Positions 22,569 through 32,870 of a stretch of 64,000 nt of DNA are shown one piece after another. Under the pieces are notes generated by a model. That model ran no database searches and was not told where the DNA came from. It saw only the letters and a program-made list of their open reading frames with translations. Origin of the DNA: Armillaria gallica (lineage: Eukaryota; Basidiomycota; Agaricomycetes; Agaricales; Physalacriaceae); NCBI GenBank assembly GCA_037576215.1, contig JBANDB010000008.1, positions 1,302,001-1,366,000 on the forward strand. The letters run 5' to 3'. A program made the translations under genes and the position numbers. Numbering within the stretch: the stretch's first letter is position 1; each line of letters begins with the position of its first letter.

Positions 22569-23945
22569 GAGAACCCCGTGTATGCCGTTTCGAAATTCCC
22601 TACAAGAGTGGCGTAGATGTCACCGAGTTTCCGGAGGTCTTTGCCGTATTCTTTCCTTCATCTGCCCTCACAGAGGCATCTTAGTTCATGATGTACACTG
22701 GGTCGGGGATATCGGCACATTTCGCAGAGCAGTGCCTCGAGTGCATACCTGAAGAGTTGATTGATACGAGCACCTTCGTTATACCCCTCAAGACCGTGAA
22801 TTGGCATGACCAAGAGTATTACAAAGTCCATAGACCCATAGAATCTGGATCGGAGGCTAAAAGCGCCCTCCGTAGACTATTTGCAGGAGATTTGGGAAAT
22901 GGGTCGGCCAACATACGGGCACCTCCATCTCATGATTCTGAATACACGTCCCAAGGGGCTGAAGAGCGCTGCGTTCAAGTGTGTCTTTCCTTTCTTTGAA
23001 GTGTCCCCTTGTATCTGACGAGATTGAGCAGTGTTATGTATTCCCATTCTCATAATCTTATTGAAGGATGGGGTGCTGGACACTACGTTATCGGAAGTGG
23101 ATCTATCGCCGATCTTGAGGCTCACCTTGCCTCAGAGCAGGCAAAGGATCCTGAGCGGCCACCGCTCGCTGCGCTCTACATAGACTTTCCCACCAACCCT
23201 ATGCTCCAGTCTCCTGACGTTGCTTGCCTGCGGGAGCTCGCTGACCAATATCATGTCCCTTGATCATTGACGAAACTGTTGGCAATCTCATCAATGTTCA
23301 ATTACTTTCATACGCGGACATCGTTTTCTGTAGCTTCACCAAGATCATCAGCGGGACTCGCAAATGTCATAGGTGGGGGGTGAGTGCATTGAATTGTGAT
23401 CTTTTTTTCGTGCCTCATTGTTGCGACCAGCCTTCTCCTAAATCCGACATCTCCATGCTACCCAGTGTTCAAGGCACACATGGAAGAGACATATCAGGAC
23501 ACGTATTATGGCAAGGATGCCATCTGCTTGGAAGCGAACATGCGAGATGTTAAGCAGCGCATTGCGATTGTGGACAAGAACGCTGAAGCTGTGGCTGATT
23601 ACCTCTACGCGTGGTCACAAAAGCCCCAGGGTTCCTTTATCAAGCAGGTGTTGTACCCCAAATACCAGACACGCAACACCTATGAGCGGTATCTTAACAA
23701 AGAATCTGGGATGAGACCAGGATACGGCGTTCTGCTGTTGATCTCCTTCACTTCTCTGGCAATTGCGAAAGTGTTTTACGATGCTCTGCTGTGCTACAAG
23801 GGCATCACCTTTGGTACAATCTTCATGCTGGCTGTTCCTTTCACAGAAATGTCGTTCCACTCGAAGCTTCAATGGGTGGAAGAGAATGGAGTGGAACACG
23901 CCTTGGTGAGTAATTTTCTTTGGCATTATCAGCATTTCAGTGATG

Positions 23946-25408
23946 ATCCCCAATTCTTTCTGAGATAAGGAGGAAATGACAGAGGCTCTACTAGGAAGGA
24001 TAACGACCATCCTCCTGCCAACTCGTGCACCTAGGGGTTAAATTGCACTTATTTGGTGTCAGCTGCATCGAAAAAAAAGGGAATTCCCTGCTTTTTTAGG
24101 TAACTGATAAGATAGGCCAGAACTACATGTCTGAGTGTGTTAGTAAGACTTGGGCAGCTGATTCCGTCGCCCTCTGGTGCCTCTTATTAGCCTGATACCC
24201 GGGGCGGGGGTCCATAGAGGAACCCCCCAATCTCACAATTTTTTGAACTCCAAGAGGATACCGAAGATAAGCCGGCACGTGCTTGTATTCTTATGCACTG
24301 CACGACGCGTCTTTGAAGCATCTTTTCATTTACAGCTGTGTTCCACTTGTTTGAGGCATTTCATGAAGGTTTTTATTGCACTATTTGGCTGCTGTATGTA
24401 GTCTAGAAGAATAGAAACACTGCCAGATAAGTCATTCCTATTGTCATTTCCCTTGAGCTGTATGGAGAATCTTGTTTTAATAAAAGACCTCTGATACCAT
24501 CCATTCCTCCATCGCTATTTTCCATGGTCTTCAATACCCTACGCTTGATTGGGGTAGCAGTTCGAAGTCCTCAGTCCTGAAATTCAGTGATGTGTCATCA
24601 CTTATTAGTGAGCCGGACAGCCGGATCACGTCTGAGTTTGAAATATGTTGAGATTTGGGGGTTCCTCTATGGACCCCCGCCCCGGGTACCAGGCTTTATA
24701 TACAGATACGAGTTCCGCGAGTATATAATAAAGCCGGACTTGCCAGGCTAGCCTCTTATTGTCTCAGTTGCATTTTCTCTTGAACTTGAGGTGAATATTA
24801 TTGGAACGGGCATCCAGGGTTCTAAAATTACTTGCCTGTCTTCGACTTTTCGTGCTCTTGGTCCGTTAACGCGAGTTTCTGTGCTTATCCAGCATGTTGG
24901 CATGGTTTACCCCGGTGGGAAGCTAAATTTTTTATCATAAGACCAACAAAATTGTGTCAATGCCGGTATTCGAAAGCTTTTCTTAAAAGACAGGCCCGTA
25001 TTCTTTTCAGATTGCTGCTAAGCCTGTTTGACTTCTCCAGTAATTCTGAGTCAGAGATGCTGACAGAAATTGAAAAGGCATAACAAAGCTGTAGAGGCAA
25101 ATTTGGTACTACTCTCCTTTAGTGAATTGGCACGAAAGTTTATTTAGGCAACGGATCTGGAGCTCGAGCAACTGTGTAACATGGCTGTGATCCTGTGTCA
25201 AATTCATCTCCTCAGCAGACTGGACAGAAGCATGCCACGATGAACCCATGTAATTCTTCATTCAAAAATGTGTACTTTGTACCTTAGGATAACAGATGGG
25301 AAACAAAACAAGACATTCTTCAGAGGTGGCCAAGATGGGTTCCAGATGATACTGAGTCCATCACATTAAAAGACATATATTAACCATGTGTGTATGGACA
25401 GGTGTGTA
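23946..25408. other. Repeat-bearing spacer with no gene
   Basis: Between the end of the duplicated block and the TRIM no gene is supported. It includes the inverted-repeat element at 24189-24695, listed separately. An open frame at 24832-25083 looks random. Confidence 0.5.
24189..24695. mobile_element. ~0.5 kb non-autonomous inverted-repeat element
   Basis: The ends are inverted copies of about 47 bases: AGCCTGATACCCGGGGCGGG... on the left and its near-complement ending ...CCGGGTACCAGGCT on the right, with the conserved core GGGGGTCCATAGAGGAACCCCC. The body has no coding potential. It looks like a non-autonomous DNA transposon; the superfamily is not clear because no target duplication was confirmed. 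Confidence 0.78.
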
Positions 25409-25605
25409 TATTGTGATTTGAATGCCATGCACTCCAGCTGTTAGGCTGTTAGTCACTAGGTAGACAAACTCACGAGGAGCTTTCCCTGCCTGTGCGCTGT
25501 ATTTATACTATTTACTTCCTAATATATTCTCTTTCTACCCATTTCCTCCGGATTCTGCCTTACTAAGCATGCCGAGACATGCCGTATCACCGGAATATCA
25601 CAACA
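25409..25605. repeat. Left LTR of the TRIM
   Basis: Direct copy of 26068-26264. It has a T-rich core with a possible TATA-like TATTTATACTATTT stretch near its middle. Confidence 0.88.
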
Positions 25606-26067
25606 CTCTCCCTTGAGACGGTATGTCTCGAGGTTTCCTTCAATATATCCCCTTTCGGCTTCTGTATGATCCTTCTAGATCCAAATATGTACTCCCCCTT
25701 GTGAGTCCTTCGGTTCGTTCAGAGGTACGGCCCCATCGGCTCGAACTTAACGACCAATTACGGCTAGTTCAGAGGTACGGCTCATCGGCTCGGACTTAAC
25801 TGCCGTCAATTTCCTGATCATGATCGGACTATACCCGATCTAATTTGGGCACTTCCCTTGCGCGACTATTATCTACGCTTCTTGGGCCACCGGAAAAGAG
25901 GTCCCATCTCTCTCTCCCTGAATTGGTACTATCTATAGATACAATGCTAGTCAATATCCTTCCTAGCCATTGTTCCAATAATTTCCCATTGCCTGGCATG
26001 GACTTCATCAGGCTGTACACTTGGCCCTGGCTATTTATTCTACCATGAGTGCAAGTGGGTGAGTTTG

Positions 26068-26264
26068 TATTGTGATTTGAATGCCATGCACTCCAGCTGT
26101 TAGGCTGTTAGTCACTAGGTAGACAAACTCACGAGGAGCTTTCCCTGCCTGTGCGCTGTATTTATACTATTTACTTCCTAATATATTCTCTTTCTACCCA
26201 TTTCCTCCGGATTCTGCCTTACTAAGCATGCCGAGACATGCCGTATCACCGGAATATCACAACA
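26068..26264. repeat. Right LTR of the TRIM
   Basis: Direct copy of 25409-25605. It is followed by the target duplication GTGTA and then by the 5' region of the mitochondrial RRM-like gene, so LTR promoter activity could affect that gene. Confidence 0.88.
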
Positions 26265-26409
26265 GTGTACGGAGGGCACCTCAAGGTTTCTGGGAAGAAT
26301 CGGGGACCCGGTGCGTGCACCGCTACGATTTGAAATTGATAAGCCGCTTTGTGAACGCGTTTGTGGCGTGGGACCACCAGCCATTTTTTCACTGTCCTGG
26401 TACTTGTAC

Positions 26410-27804
26410 ATGTTTAGGCCTTGCTCCCTTGCTCTCCGGCGTCATGCCCTTCATCGCTCGCTGTCGACTTCAGCGGCGGCAGAGAATTCTCCTTCCCCCT
26501 CTCGCTTAGTACGAATAGGCAATCTTACCGAAGGGTACGACATCCAGAAAACGCTCTTCAACGCGAAAGCAATACCCGTCGAGAAAGCAATACCGAGCAA
26601 GGACCATCTCCTTGTATGGTTTCCAGACACCACTAGCGCGGCTCGCGCTGTCGATACAAAATCCAAACATGGCGAAGCCTTCAGCTACGAGGGCCCGACA
26701 CCACCTCTGTCGGCAAAAATCGCTGCTCATATTGGCTTGGGTGCTTTCCGGAAAATACGGATATTGAATCTTCCCATCTCTACGACGATAGATTCGGTGA
26801 ATGAGGCCTTTGCTGATTGTTGGGATGCGATGGCACATACGAAAATAGTGACGAAGGAGCAGCTAGGCAAGGCTACTGCCTTCCTGGAATTTGCGGATAT
26901 ACGCTCTGCCATTAAGGTTGTTCTTTTGGATCTTTTAGGTGCTCTTCAATGCGTCTGACTGTGCTCATCATGATAGGCTGTGGGCAAACCGAAGGTGGGA
27001 CTCCTACAGGGCACCATCATCGACTATTTCAACAATTCGCGAAGCTACAATTATCCCCCGTTTGTGCACGTACGCAAGGAGATTGTATATGGAGGGAGAT
27101 CTGCCGTTGTCGTCAGCGGTATTAAAGACATACCTCAAGTCGAGCAGGCTATATGGTCTACTATCGGATCGAAGGCGGAACCTATGGTGCTGGACTCGGA
27201 GGTTGTTGCATCCCAAAACGTAGGTTTGACGTCTTCGTTCTATGATCTACTCAAACCGACTTGTCCCAGTCTATCGTTTTGCAATTTGCTACTGCCCAAG
27301 CCGCATTGGATTTCAAGAAGAAGTTTGTTCCTTCTACCGAAGCTCTTGGCGTCCGAGTCAATTGGCGAAAACTGGATCTAGACAAACCAGCCATCTCCAT
27401 CATAGAACTCGGCGGAAGCTGAACGTTGTACATTCGCTCAAGTAGGAAGATCAGGAATGCAGCACAGCTCAAGCAATTTGGACCGGTGATGAAGGTTATC
27501 AAAAAGTAAGCGGCCCTTCCCACTTCCTACATAAACCAGTCTCTTAAATCGCTATCTTAGCGGCGACATCACAGAAGTCACGTTCAAGTCTTTCCATGAT
27601 GCTATAAACGCTCTTCTCCAGCTCGAGTCCGGAACTCATGCCGTCACTGGACTTGACGGCGCCTCGGTATACATAGCAAACACGGAGCCCGTGACCATCG
27701 CACCTCCTGCGTTACCACCACAGACGGAACCCACTCGTTCAGCCCAAGGGAAGGAATTCCTTGCCAAAGCAGAGGAACTGGCCGCGCTGCCGTTGAAGAC
27801 ATGA
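26410..27804 (+). pseudogene. Mitochondrial RRM-like protein, paralogue 1, internal stop
   Basis: The ATG at 26410 gives an Arg-rich, acid-free presequence (MFRPCSLALRRHALHRSLS), typical of mitochondrial import. It is followed by RIGNLTEGYDI and, further on, FRKIRILNLPISTTIDSVNEAF with FLEFADIRSAIK, which look like RRM folds (RNP2- and RNP1-like strands). Introns at 26917-26976 and 27220-27269 and one near 27507 keep the frame. At 27420-27422 a TGA replaces what is CGA/Arg in the paralogue (GGS-stop-TLYIR against GASRTLQIR). The frame then reopens to TGA 27802-27804. Translation would stop before the last domain unless the stop is read through or is an error. A TRIM sits in the 5' region. Confidence 0.72.
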
Positions 27805-28102
27805 AGTCGTATAATTATAACCTTTGCCCACGAAATTCACAGTCGCCGCGGTGCTGTTGTTCGTGACCTTGACTTGAAAACATCTAATTCATATCATGAC
27901 CCCCGTCAAGGCTATTCTCTAAGTGTTTAGTATGTTTAATCCCAAGCAGTCCGAGGGAGATCGACTGCAGTGAATTGTCATTTTAGAGAGGGGTGTGATA
28001 CCGGAGAAATATATCCAACGTATCTAATCCGTGATGAAAAGACGAGAATCCTAGAATTCAAGATCCCTTGCACTTTTGAACCCTTCCTACCTAAGGAACT
28101 CT

Positions 28103-29451
28103 TCAAGCTTCCTGCGGTAATGCCTCCGAAGCCAGCGACTTCGCCTTTGCAACAAAGTTTACGCCGCCTGCCGACGGAGATGGTTCAGAAGATGGAGGCA
28201 ACCGGGGCGGCGCGATCGTGACGGGTTCTGTCTTTGAGAAGGATACCGACACGCCGTCAAATCCAGTCAAACCATGATTGCCAGACTCAAGCTGGAGCAG
28301 GGCGTTCATGGAGTCCCAGAAGCTCTTGTATGTGATTTCAGTTACATCGTCTCTGGAGAATAAATGTCATTTTCACGTGGACGGGAGAAATGAAATGGAC
28401 TTACTTCTGGACGACCTGCAGTACCGGACCAAACTGGCCAAACTGCGCTAGGTCTTGGCTCCCGTCCCCGCGAATTTGCAAAGTTCGACTCGCGCCCATA
28501 CCAATGGCTGTAACCTCCGGCCTGTACCAGCCCGTCTTGACCAAAGTCACTTTGACTTGGAAACCTTTGGGTCTAAATTTTCTTCCGAATTCATTGGCGA
28601 ACCTTGACGTGGAGAATGCAAGAACCATAGCCTAGAAACGAGGTCATGCCAAGCAGTTGAGAGTCGACGTTGACTCACTTTTTGCTCCGGAACGATCTGG
28701 GAATCCAGCACCCTCTCGCTCGTTTTCGACCCGACAGTCGACCATACGGCTTCTTCCGCTTTAGACACGTCTTGAATATCACTGATAACAACTGTCCTCT
28801 TCCCGGCATATTGAATTTCAAGTGCTCTTGAAACGAAGTCTGGTGTTCTGAAGGACCTGGCCGTCTCGAAATATTCAAACTTTGCATCTACAAGACCTGT
28901 TACATTAGAAGAATTGACGATCTGTATGCATGAGAGTGTGCAATCCTATCACAGGCAGAAGAATATCGAACCTTGATAGCACTATTTATGTCTGCAAAGT
29001 CGATGAATGCAGTGTCGTTGTGAATTCGGATGTCTGTGACTGCGGGGTCCTCATAGGCTGAGAGGGCAGCACGAGCAGCCTCCATGGTCACAGGCGTCGC
29101 GGCAGTAAGCCTGACTTTGCGTTGGGCCCCCAGACCGCAATAGGCTGCTATTTTCGCCGAGACGAGTGGTACTGAGGTATCATACTCGCAATCCTCCACA
29201 TATGGATTGGACTTGTTGAGCAAAAAGCGCCTGGCGAAATCTTTGTCGAAAAATCGTAGAAGGACATGATCTTGGCCGGGGACTATCTGCTCAATGGGTG
29301 ACAGAATGGCTTTACTTGCGCGAAGGACTTGAACGAGATCATATCCCTCTGGAAGCCTTCCTATACGAGCGACGCGCGAGACTTCTGTGGATTTGTAGCG
29401 TCTGTTCGCCAGGCCATGACGGCGTACGATGGAGGAGAGACGCCTCAGCAT
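28103..29451 (-). CDS. Mitochondrial RRM-like protein, paralogue 2
   Basis: 397 residues from the ATG at 29451 in four exons (29451-28953, 28896-28679, 28631-28405, 28352-28103). The presequence MLRRLSSIVRRHGLANRRYK is basic and hydroxylated, so import into mitochondria is likely. Two or more RRM-like units follow: VARIGRLPEGYDL and RKVRLTAATPVTMEAARAAL with FIDFADINSAIK, then VVISDIQDVSKAEEAVW and ASRTLQIRGD. This suggests RNA binding in the organelle, which is an inference; I know of no characterised homologue. The first intron uses the donor GTGATA, because the nearer GTTCGA would break the frame. It is convergent with paralogue 1, 300 bases apart. Confidence 0.82.
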
Positions 29452-29639
29452 GAGCAGCTGCAGAGTCTTATACAGAAAAAATCGCCGGGAAAGAAATTGC
29501 CGCCGGCTGTAGACTTCCCACGCCACACACGCGTGCCGAGTTGGGTTTGCACGTTGACTTTTTACGGTCACCCTTTTCCGGCCAATTGCAAGGTATGAAG
29601 CAATCCTCTGCGTTGACATTCAACTTAACTTGCGTATAG

Positions 29640-31136
29640 ATGGAATCCCTGCCTTCTGAAATATTGTCTGCGATATTCACTTTGGCCGCCGACGAGGACG
29701 TTCTTTTTCATCATGTGCTGCCGACATCGATGGCAGGCAGCGTGTGGTTCAGGAATACCTTGGGCTTGTGGTCCTTGCGGAGTCCTGATGAGGCTCTAAA
29801 TGTGCTCCAGCGACGCAGCTACTCGACGAAGAAGAGCATTATTCTGACCTGCAAAACATTCCACCGTGTCGGCTACGAACTCTTCTTCCACTGCCTTTTC
29901 TTCAACGGACCGTCCAAACTTACCGGTCTGTGTGCAATCCTCGACTCTAACAAATCAGATCCTTCTCCAGGATGGTGGACCAAGCGTCTCCACCTCACCT
30001 CTTACTCGGACGCCGCTCTTAGTCCGGAATCGGCAAACGCACTATCGACCATCATCAGGCACTGTCCTAACCTCGAAATTATGGTCATGTCGTTTCCAGC
30101 CAGCAGCAGCGCATTTACACCTGTCGCAGATACCATCAGCACCTATGTGAGGCGCACGATCCATACCCTTAATCTTAACATCCCAGTTTCAAGCCTCCCC
30201 AAGCTGATCTGGATGTTATCATCTCTTCCTCTCCTCACTTCGGCACATTTCTCCTTCAGATCGCTCAAGGGCCTCGATGATGAAGATGATCCGCCTCTTG
30301 GGGCAGCAGAATCCATCGTTCTCTCCCTACCGCGCCTCACCCAGCTTTCCTTGTACGGAAATACCGCGCAGTTCCTCGAACAGACCCTGAATTGGACCCT
30401 GCCATCGCTTCGAGTCCTGTCACTTAACACTTTCCAATCCGACATTCTACCTGTCTTAGATGTGCATGGCAGCAAACTCACTCTCCTTGATGTGACCTGT
30501 TCGCATCCTATCGCGATGGATCTAGTCCTCCAACGCTGCCCGAGCCTTGAAGCAGTCTGCTTTAACGCGGACTGGCGTATCGAGGGCCAGATGATGCATG
30601 ATAAAGTTCGCGTTGTTGGTCTGCATGGCTTGTCATTGGCGTTTACTGCCGTGAAGAAAGACGGCGCGTCTCAACTAGCTCTGCTCGACTCTATGATTCG
30701 GCGTGCAAACGACTCTAACTTTACCGCTGTGTTGGATAAGGCCAACTTCCCAAAACTTGCCAGGGTGCGGGTCCTGAGCCCGAATGTCCTGACGGTGTTG
30801 GAGAAAAATGGGGGGCCTGAGAGTGCTCCGCCCAATGAGTACGGGTATATAGACGAGCTTGAAGATGGACTCAAACGGTGGGAGAGATGGTGGGATATGT
30901 GTTACAAAGCCGGAGTCAGATTGGAGGATTGCACTGGAGGAGAGCTGGGTGAGTTGCCTTCCGAAGAAGAGGACGACATTGAAGAGGACGAGGATGAGGA
31001 TGAAGATGAAGATGAGGATTTATCTTGGGAGTACGAAGTGCCGCCAATGGAGCAAGAAGACACCTCTGGAGTAGGTGAGTTGCGAAAGTTAATTGAGGAA
31101 TGCAGACAGATGGAGCTGGAACGGGATACGTTCTGA
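29640..31136 (+). CDS. F-box-like protein with acidic tail
   Basis: A single open frame of 498 codons from the ATG at 29640, 188 bases from the divergent paralogue-2 start. Residues 1-20 (ESLPSEILSAIFTLA) match the LP.EIL..IF pattern of F-box-like domains in agaricomycetes. A body of leucine-rich, LRR-like segments follows (residues about 150-330). The C terminus has a run of Glu/Asp (residues about 440-460) followed by SWEYEVPPME. F-box proteins recruit targets to SCF ubiquitin ligases through Skp1. Mushrooms have hundreds of such genes, so the target cannot be guessed. No intron is needed. Confidence 0.8.
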   Translation: MESLPSEILSAIFTLAADEDVLFHHVLPTSMAGSVWFRNTLGLWSLRSPDEALNVLQRRSYSTKKSIILTCKTFHRVGYELFFHCLFFNGPSKLTGLCAILDSNKSDPSPGWWTKRLHLTSYSDAALSPESANALSTIIRHCPNLEIMVMSFPASSSAFTPVADTISTYVRRTIHTLNLNIPVSSLPKLIWMLSSLPLLTSAHFSFRSLKGLDDEDDPPLGAAESIVLSLPRLTQLSLYGNTAQFLEQTLNWTLPSLRVLSLNTFQSDILPVLDVHGSKLTLLDVTCSHPIAMDLVLQRCPSLEAVCFNADWRIEGQMMHDKVRVVGLHGLSLAFTAVKKDGASQLALLDSMIRRANDSNFTAVLDKANFPKLARVRVLSPNVLTVLEKNGGPESAPPNEYGYIDELEDGLKRWERWWDMCYKAGVRLEDCTGGELGELPSEEEDDIEEDEDEDEDEDEDLSWEYEVPPMEQEDTSGVGELRKLIEECRQMELERDTF

Positions 31137-31402
31137 TCTAATGTAATTTCTGCTACATTAATTGTCTACCGTACACATAATGCGGTCCACCGACGACTAA
31201 TAAAAACTACATACTTCCTTCCTTGCTTCCATTTGTTACTTCCGACGGAATACCCGTCCTCCTCAGGTGCTCCGCCAAACCGGCCCGGACCAATGATAGC
31301 CTAAACATAAAGCCGTGATTCGTGGCGAAATCGCGCCTTTCCAACCTTTCCCAACTGCGGGCATCTAAGAAACTCTCCCCCCCAGCTCTTCCGACATTAG
31401 AA

Positions 31403-32698
31403 ATGGCACCCATCAAGACAGTGAGCTTGCTGGTAAACGTTTAGACACCCTGCCTTGACGGCTCTTCTTTTTAGCAATGGACACGTTTGATTCGGTTCGT
31501 AGCCCTTGAGACTTCACGTGTGCACATTGGTGAGCCTGTAGATGCCTCCTTGGATGGTGCGTCGTCGTCCTTTCTCAGTACATATTCGTTGGCTGATGTG
31601 AAAGGACCACTCCAGTGGGCTTGGCTGTCCATGAAGGCAAGATTATCAAGGCGTATGAAATCATCGGTTCTGCGTTGGACCCTGCCGCTCAGGTTTCGAA
31701 GAACATACTTACCGTGAAGCAACTCTTGACACCTCTGGCTGCAGAGGAAGTCAAGGTGGTCCGATGCCTGGGGCTGAATTATTCAGATCACGCTGTTAGT
31801 TGTCCAGTTTCCTGTGTTCACTTGGGCTAACTTTGTCCAAAAGCTTGAGGCGAAGATGGCTAAACCAGTGTAAGACCGAACGTTGCCCGAGGTAGTTTCG
31901 CCGTAGTGACCTTGTGACGTGCTTTAGGTACCCGGTTTTGTTCTACAAGCCTGTCAACTCTCTCATCGGACCTCTGGCGCCCATCGTTATTCCATCGGCA
32001 GTTCAACCCCCGAAGGAGCACCAGTCAGACTATGAAGTCGAGTTTACTATTGTGATTGGAAAGCCCGCGAAGGACGTCTCGGAGGAGGATGCTCTGGATT
32101 ATGTCCTTGCATACACTGGAGCGAATGATGTTAGTATATCCTTTCTCACAGGAGTTCCTGCTTGTTTATCGACTATATCATCTTATAGGTATCTTTCCGA
32201 AAACACCAGATGATCGTGTCACAATGGGGATTCTCCAAAAGCTTTGGTACGTTCATTGCCTGATTGTCTTTACCGTTAGCTCGATGCTCATATCTTCCAG
32301 ACAACACAAATCCTTTGGGACCTTGTCTGGTCTCTGCATCCGCAATTCCTGACCCTCAGGCAGTGCCTCTCAAGTCTGTTCTAAATGGAACGCTCGTGCA
32401 AAATGGAACAACCGCGTAACTATTTGCCTTGTAATTTCCTCACCTTTGGTAACACACTGTCATTTTTAGCGATCAAATCTTCAATGTCAGGCAGACGATT
32501 GCTCATCTGTCCCAGGGCACTACGCTAGAGCCGGGCTCGATCATCTTGACAGGTACACCTGCTGGTGTTGGATTTGTCCGCAAACCACCCTTGTATCTCA
32601 AGGATGGCGACAACATCTCGGTCTGGGTTGGGAACGGTATTGGTACACTTGTTAACGATGTGCAGGAGGCGAAGGCGCCAGTCAAGGCAAAGTTGTAA
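31403..32698 (+). CDS. Fumarylacetoacetate hydrolase (FAH) family enzyme, FAHD-like
   Basis: Eight short exons from the ATG at 31403 give a protein of about 300 residues. Key stretches are VVRCLGLNYSDHA, PVLFYKPVNSLIGP, SDYEVEFTIVIGK (metal-binding E-x-E type acids), ANDVSFRKHQ, the GFSKSFDNTNPLGPC substrate loop, and LTGTPAGVGF. The family cleaves C-C bonds or decarboxylates beta-keto acids such as oxaloacetate or acylpyruvates, using Mg2+. The length and the central motif order fit FAHD1/FAHD2-type proteins rather than tyrosine-pathway FAH, which is longer. Introns follow LLL, LD, HA, PV, ND, SF and TT. The exact substrate is unknown. Confidence 0.88.
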
Positions 32699-32870
32699 TA
32701 ATCTACGCGCAATAATATATCCGAATCGTCGGTGCTTGACCAACAAAATCTCCCTAAGAAACCGATAAACTTCATATCTCATGCGAGCTTGAGGGTTGGA
32801 ACTTTTTTAGACCGGAAGGAAGACATTTGCCTTCATGGCTATCTTTACATTCAAGTTTATTTCTACTTGT

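Larger units (their letters stand above)
11025..23945. repeat. Segmental duplication, left copy (split by the 8.18 kb element)
   Basis: This block matches 39950-44480. It runs from the last CFAS exon through the NOP13 gene, the divergent promoter and the cystathionine gamma-synthase gene to the intron before its last exon. The match is interrupted only by the insertion at 14388-22568. Beyond about 23945 similarity stops abruptly, just after a shared CATTTCAGTGATG. Differences are scattered single bases plus a few indels, which suggests a fairly old but still well-matched duplication. Confidence 0.85.
14036..23945 (+). pseudogene. Cystathionine gamma-synthase copy 1, split by insertion and mutated
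   Basis: Exon 1 (14036 onward) and the start of exon 2 encode the fungal N-terminal region with PHTIVCSLPTWQDIVGF. The frame then breaks at 14387 where the 8.18 kb element begins and resumes at 22569. The rest matches the intact copy at 42685-44611 but carries CAG to TAG at 22682-22684, a deletion of about 62 bases near 22920, an inserted G near 23354 and a lost base near 23260. The last exon is missing. The PLP lysine region (SFTKIISG) is still recognisable. No working enzyme is possible. The disabling changes downstream suggest relaxed selection after, or before, the insertion. Confidence 0.92.
25409..26264. mobile_element. 856 bp TRIM (miniature LTR retrotransposon) with GTGTA target duplication
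   Basis: Two identical-looking 197 bp direct repeats flank a 462 bp interior without coding capacity. The same five bases, GTGTA, lie at 25404-25408 and 26265-26269, as expected from LTR-type integration. Each repeat ends ATCACAACA and starts TATTGTGAT, an imperfect inverted pair (TG expected, TA found in both). The segment after the left repeat (CTCTCCCTTGAGACGG) sits at the primer-binding position. The element must be mobilised in trans. It lies about 145 bases upstream of the ATG at 26410. Confidence 0.88.
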
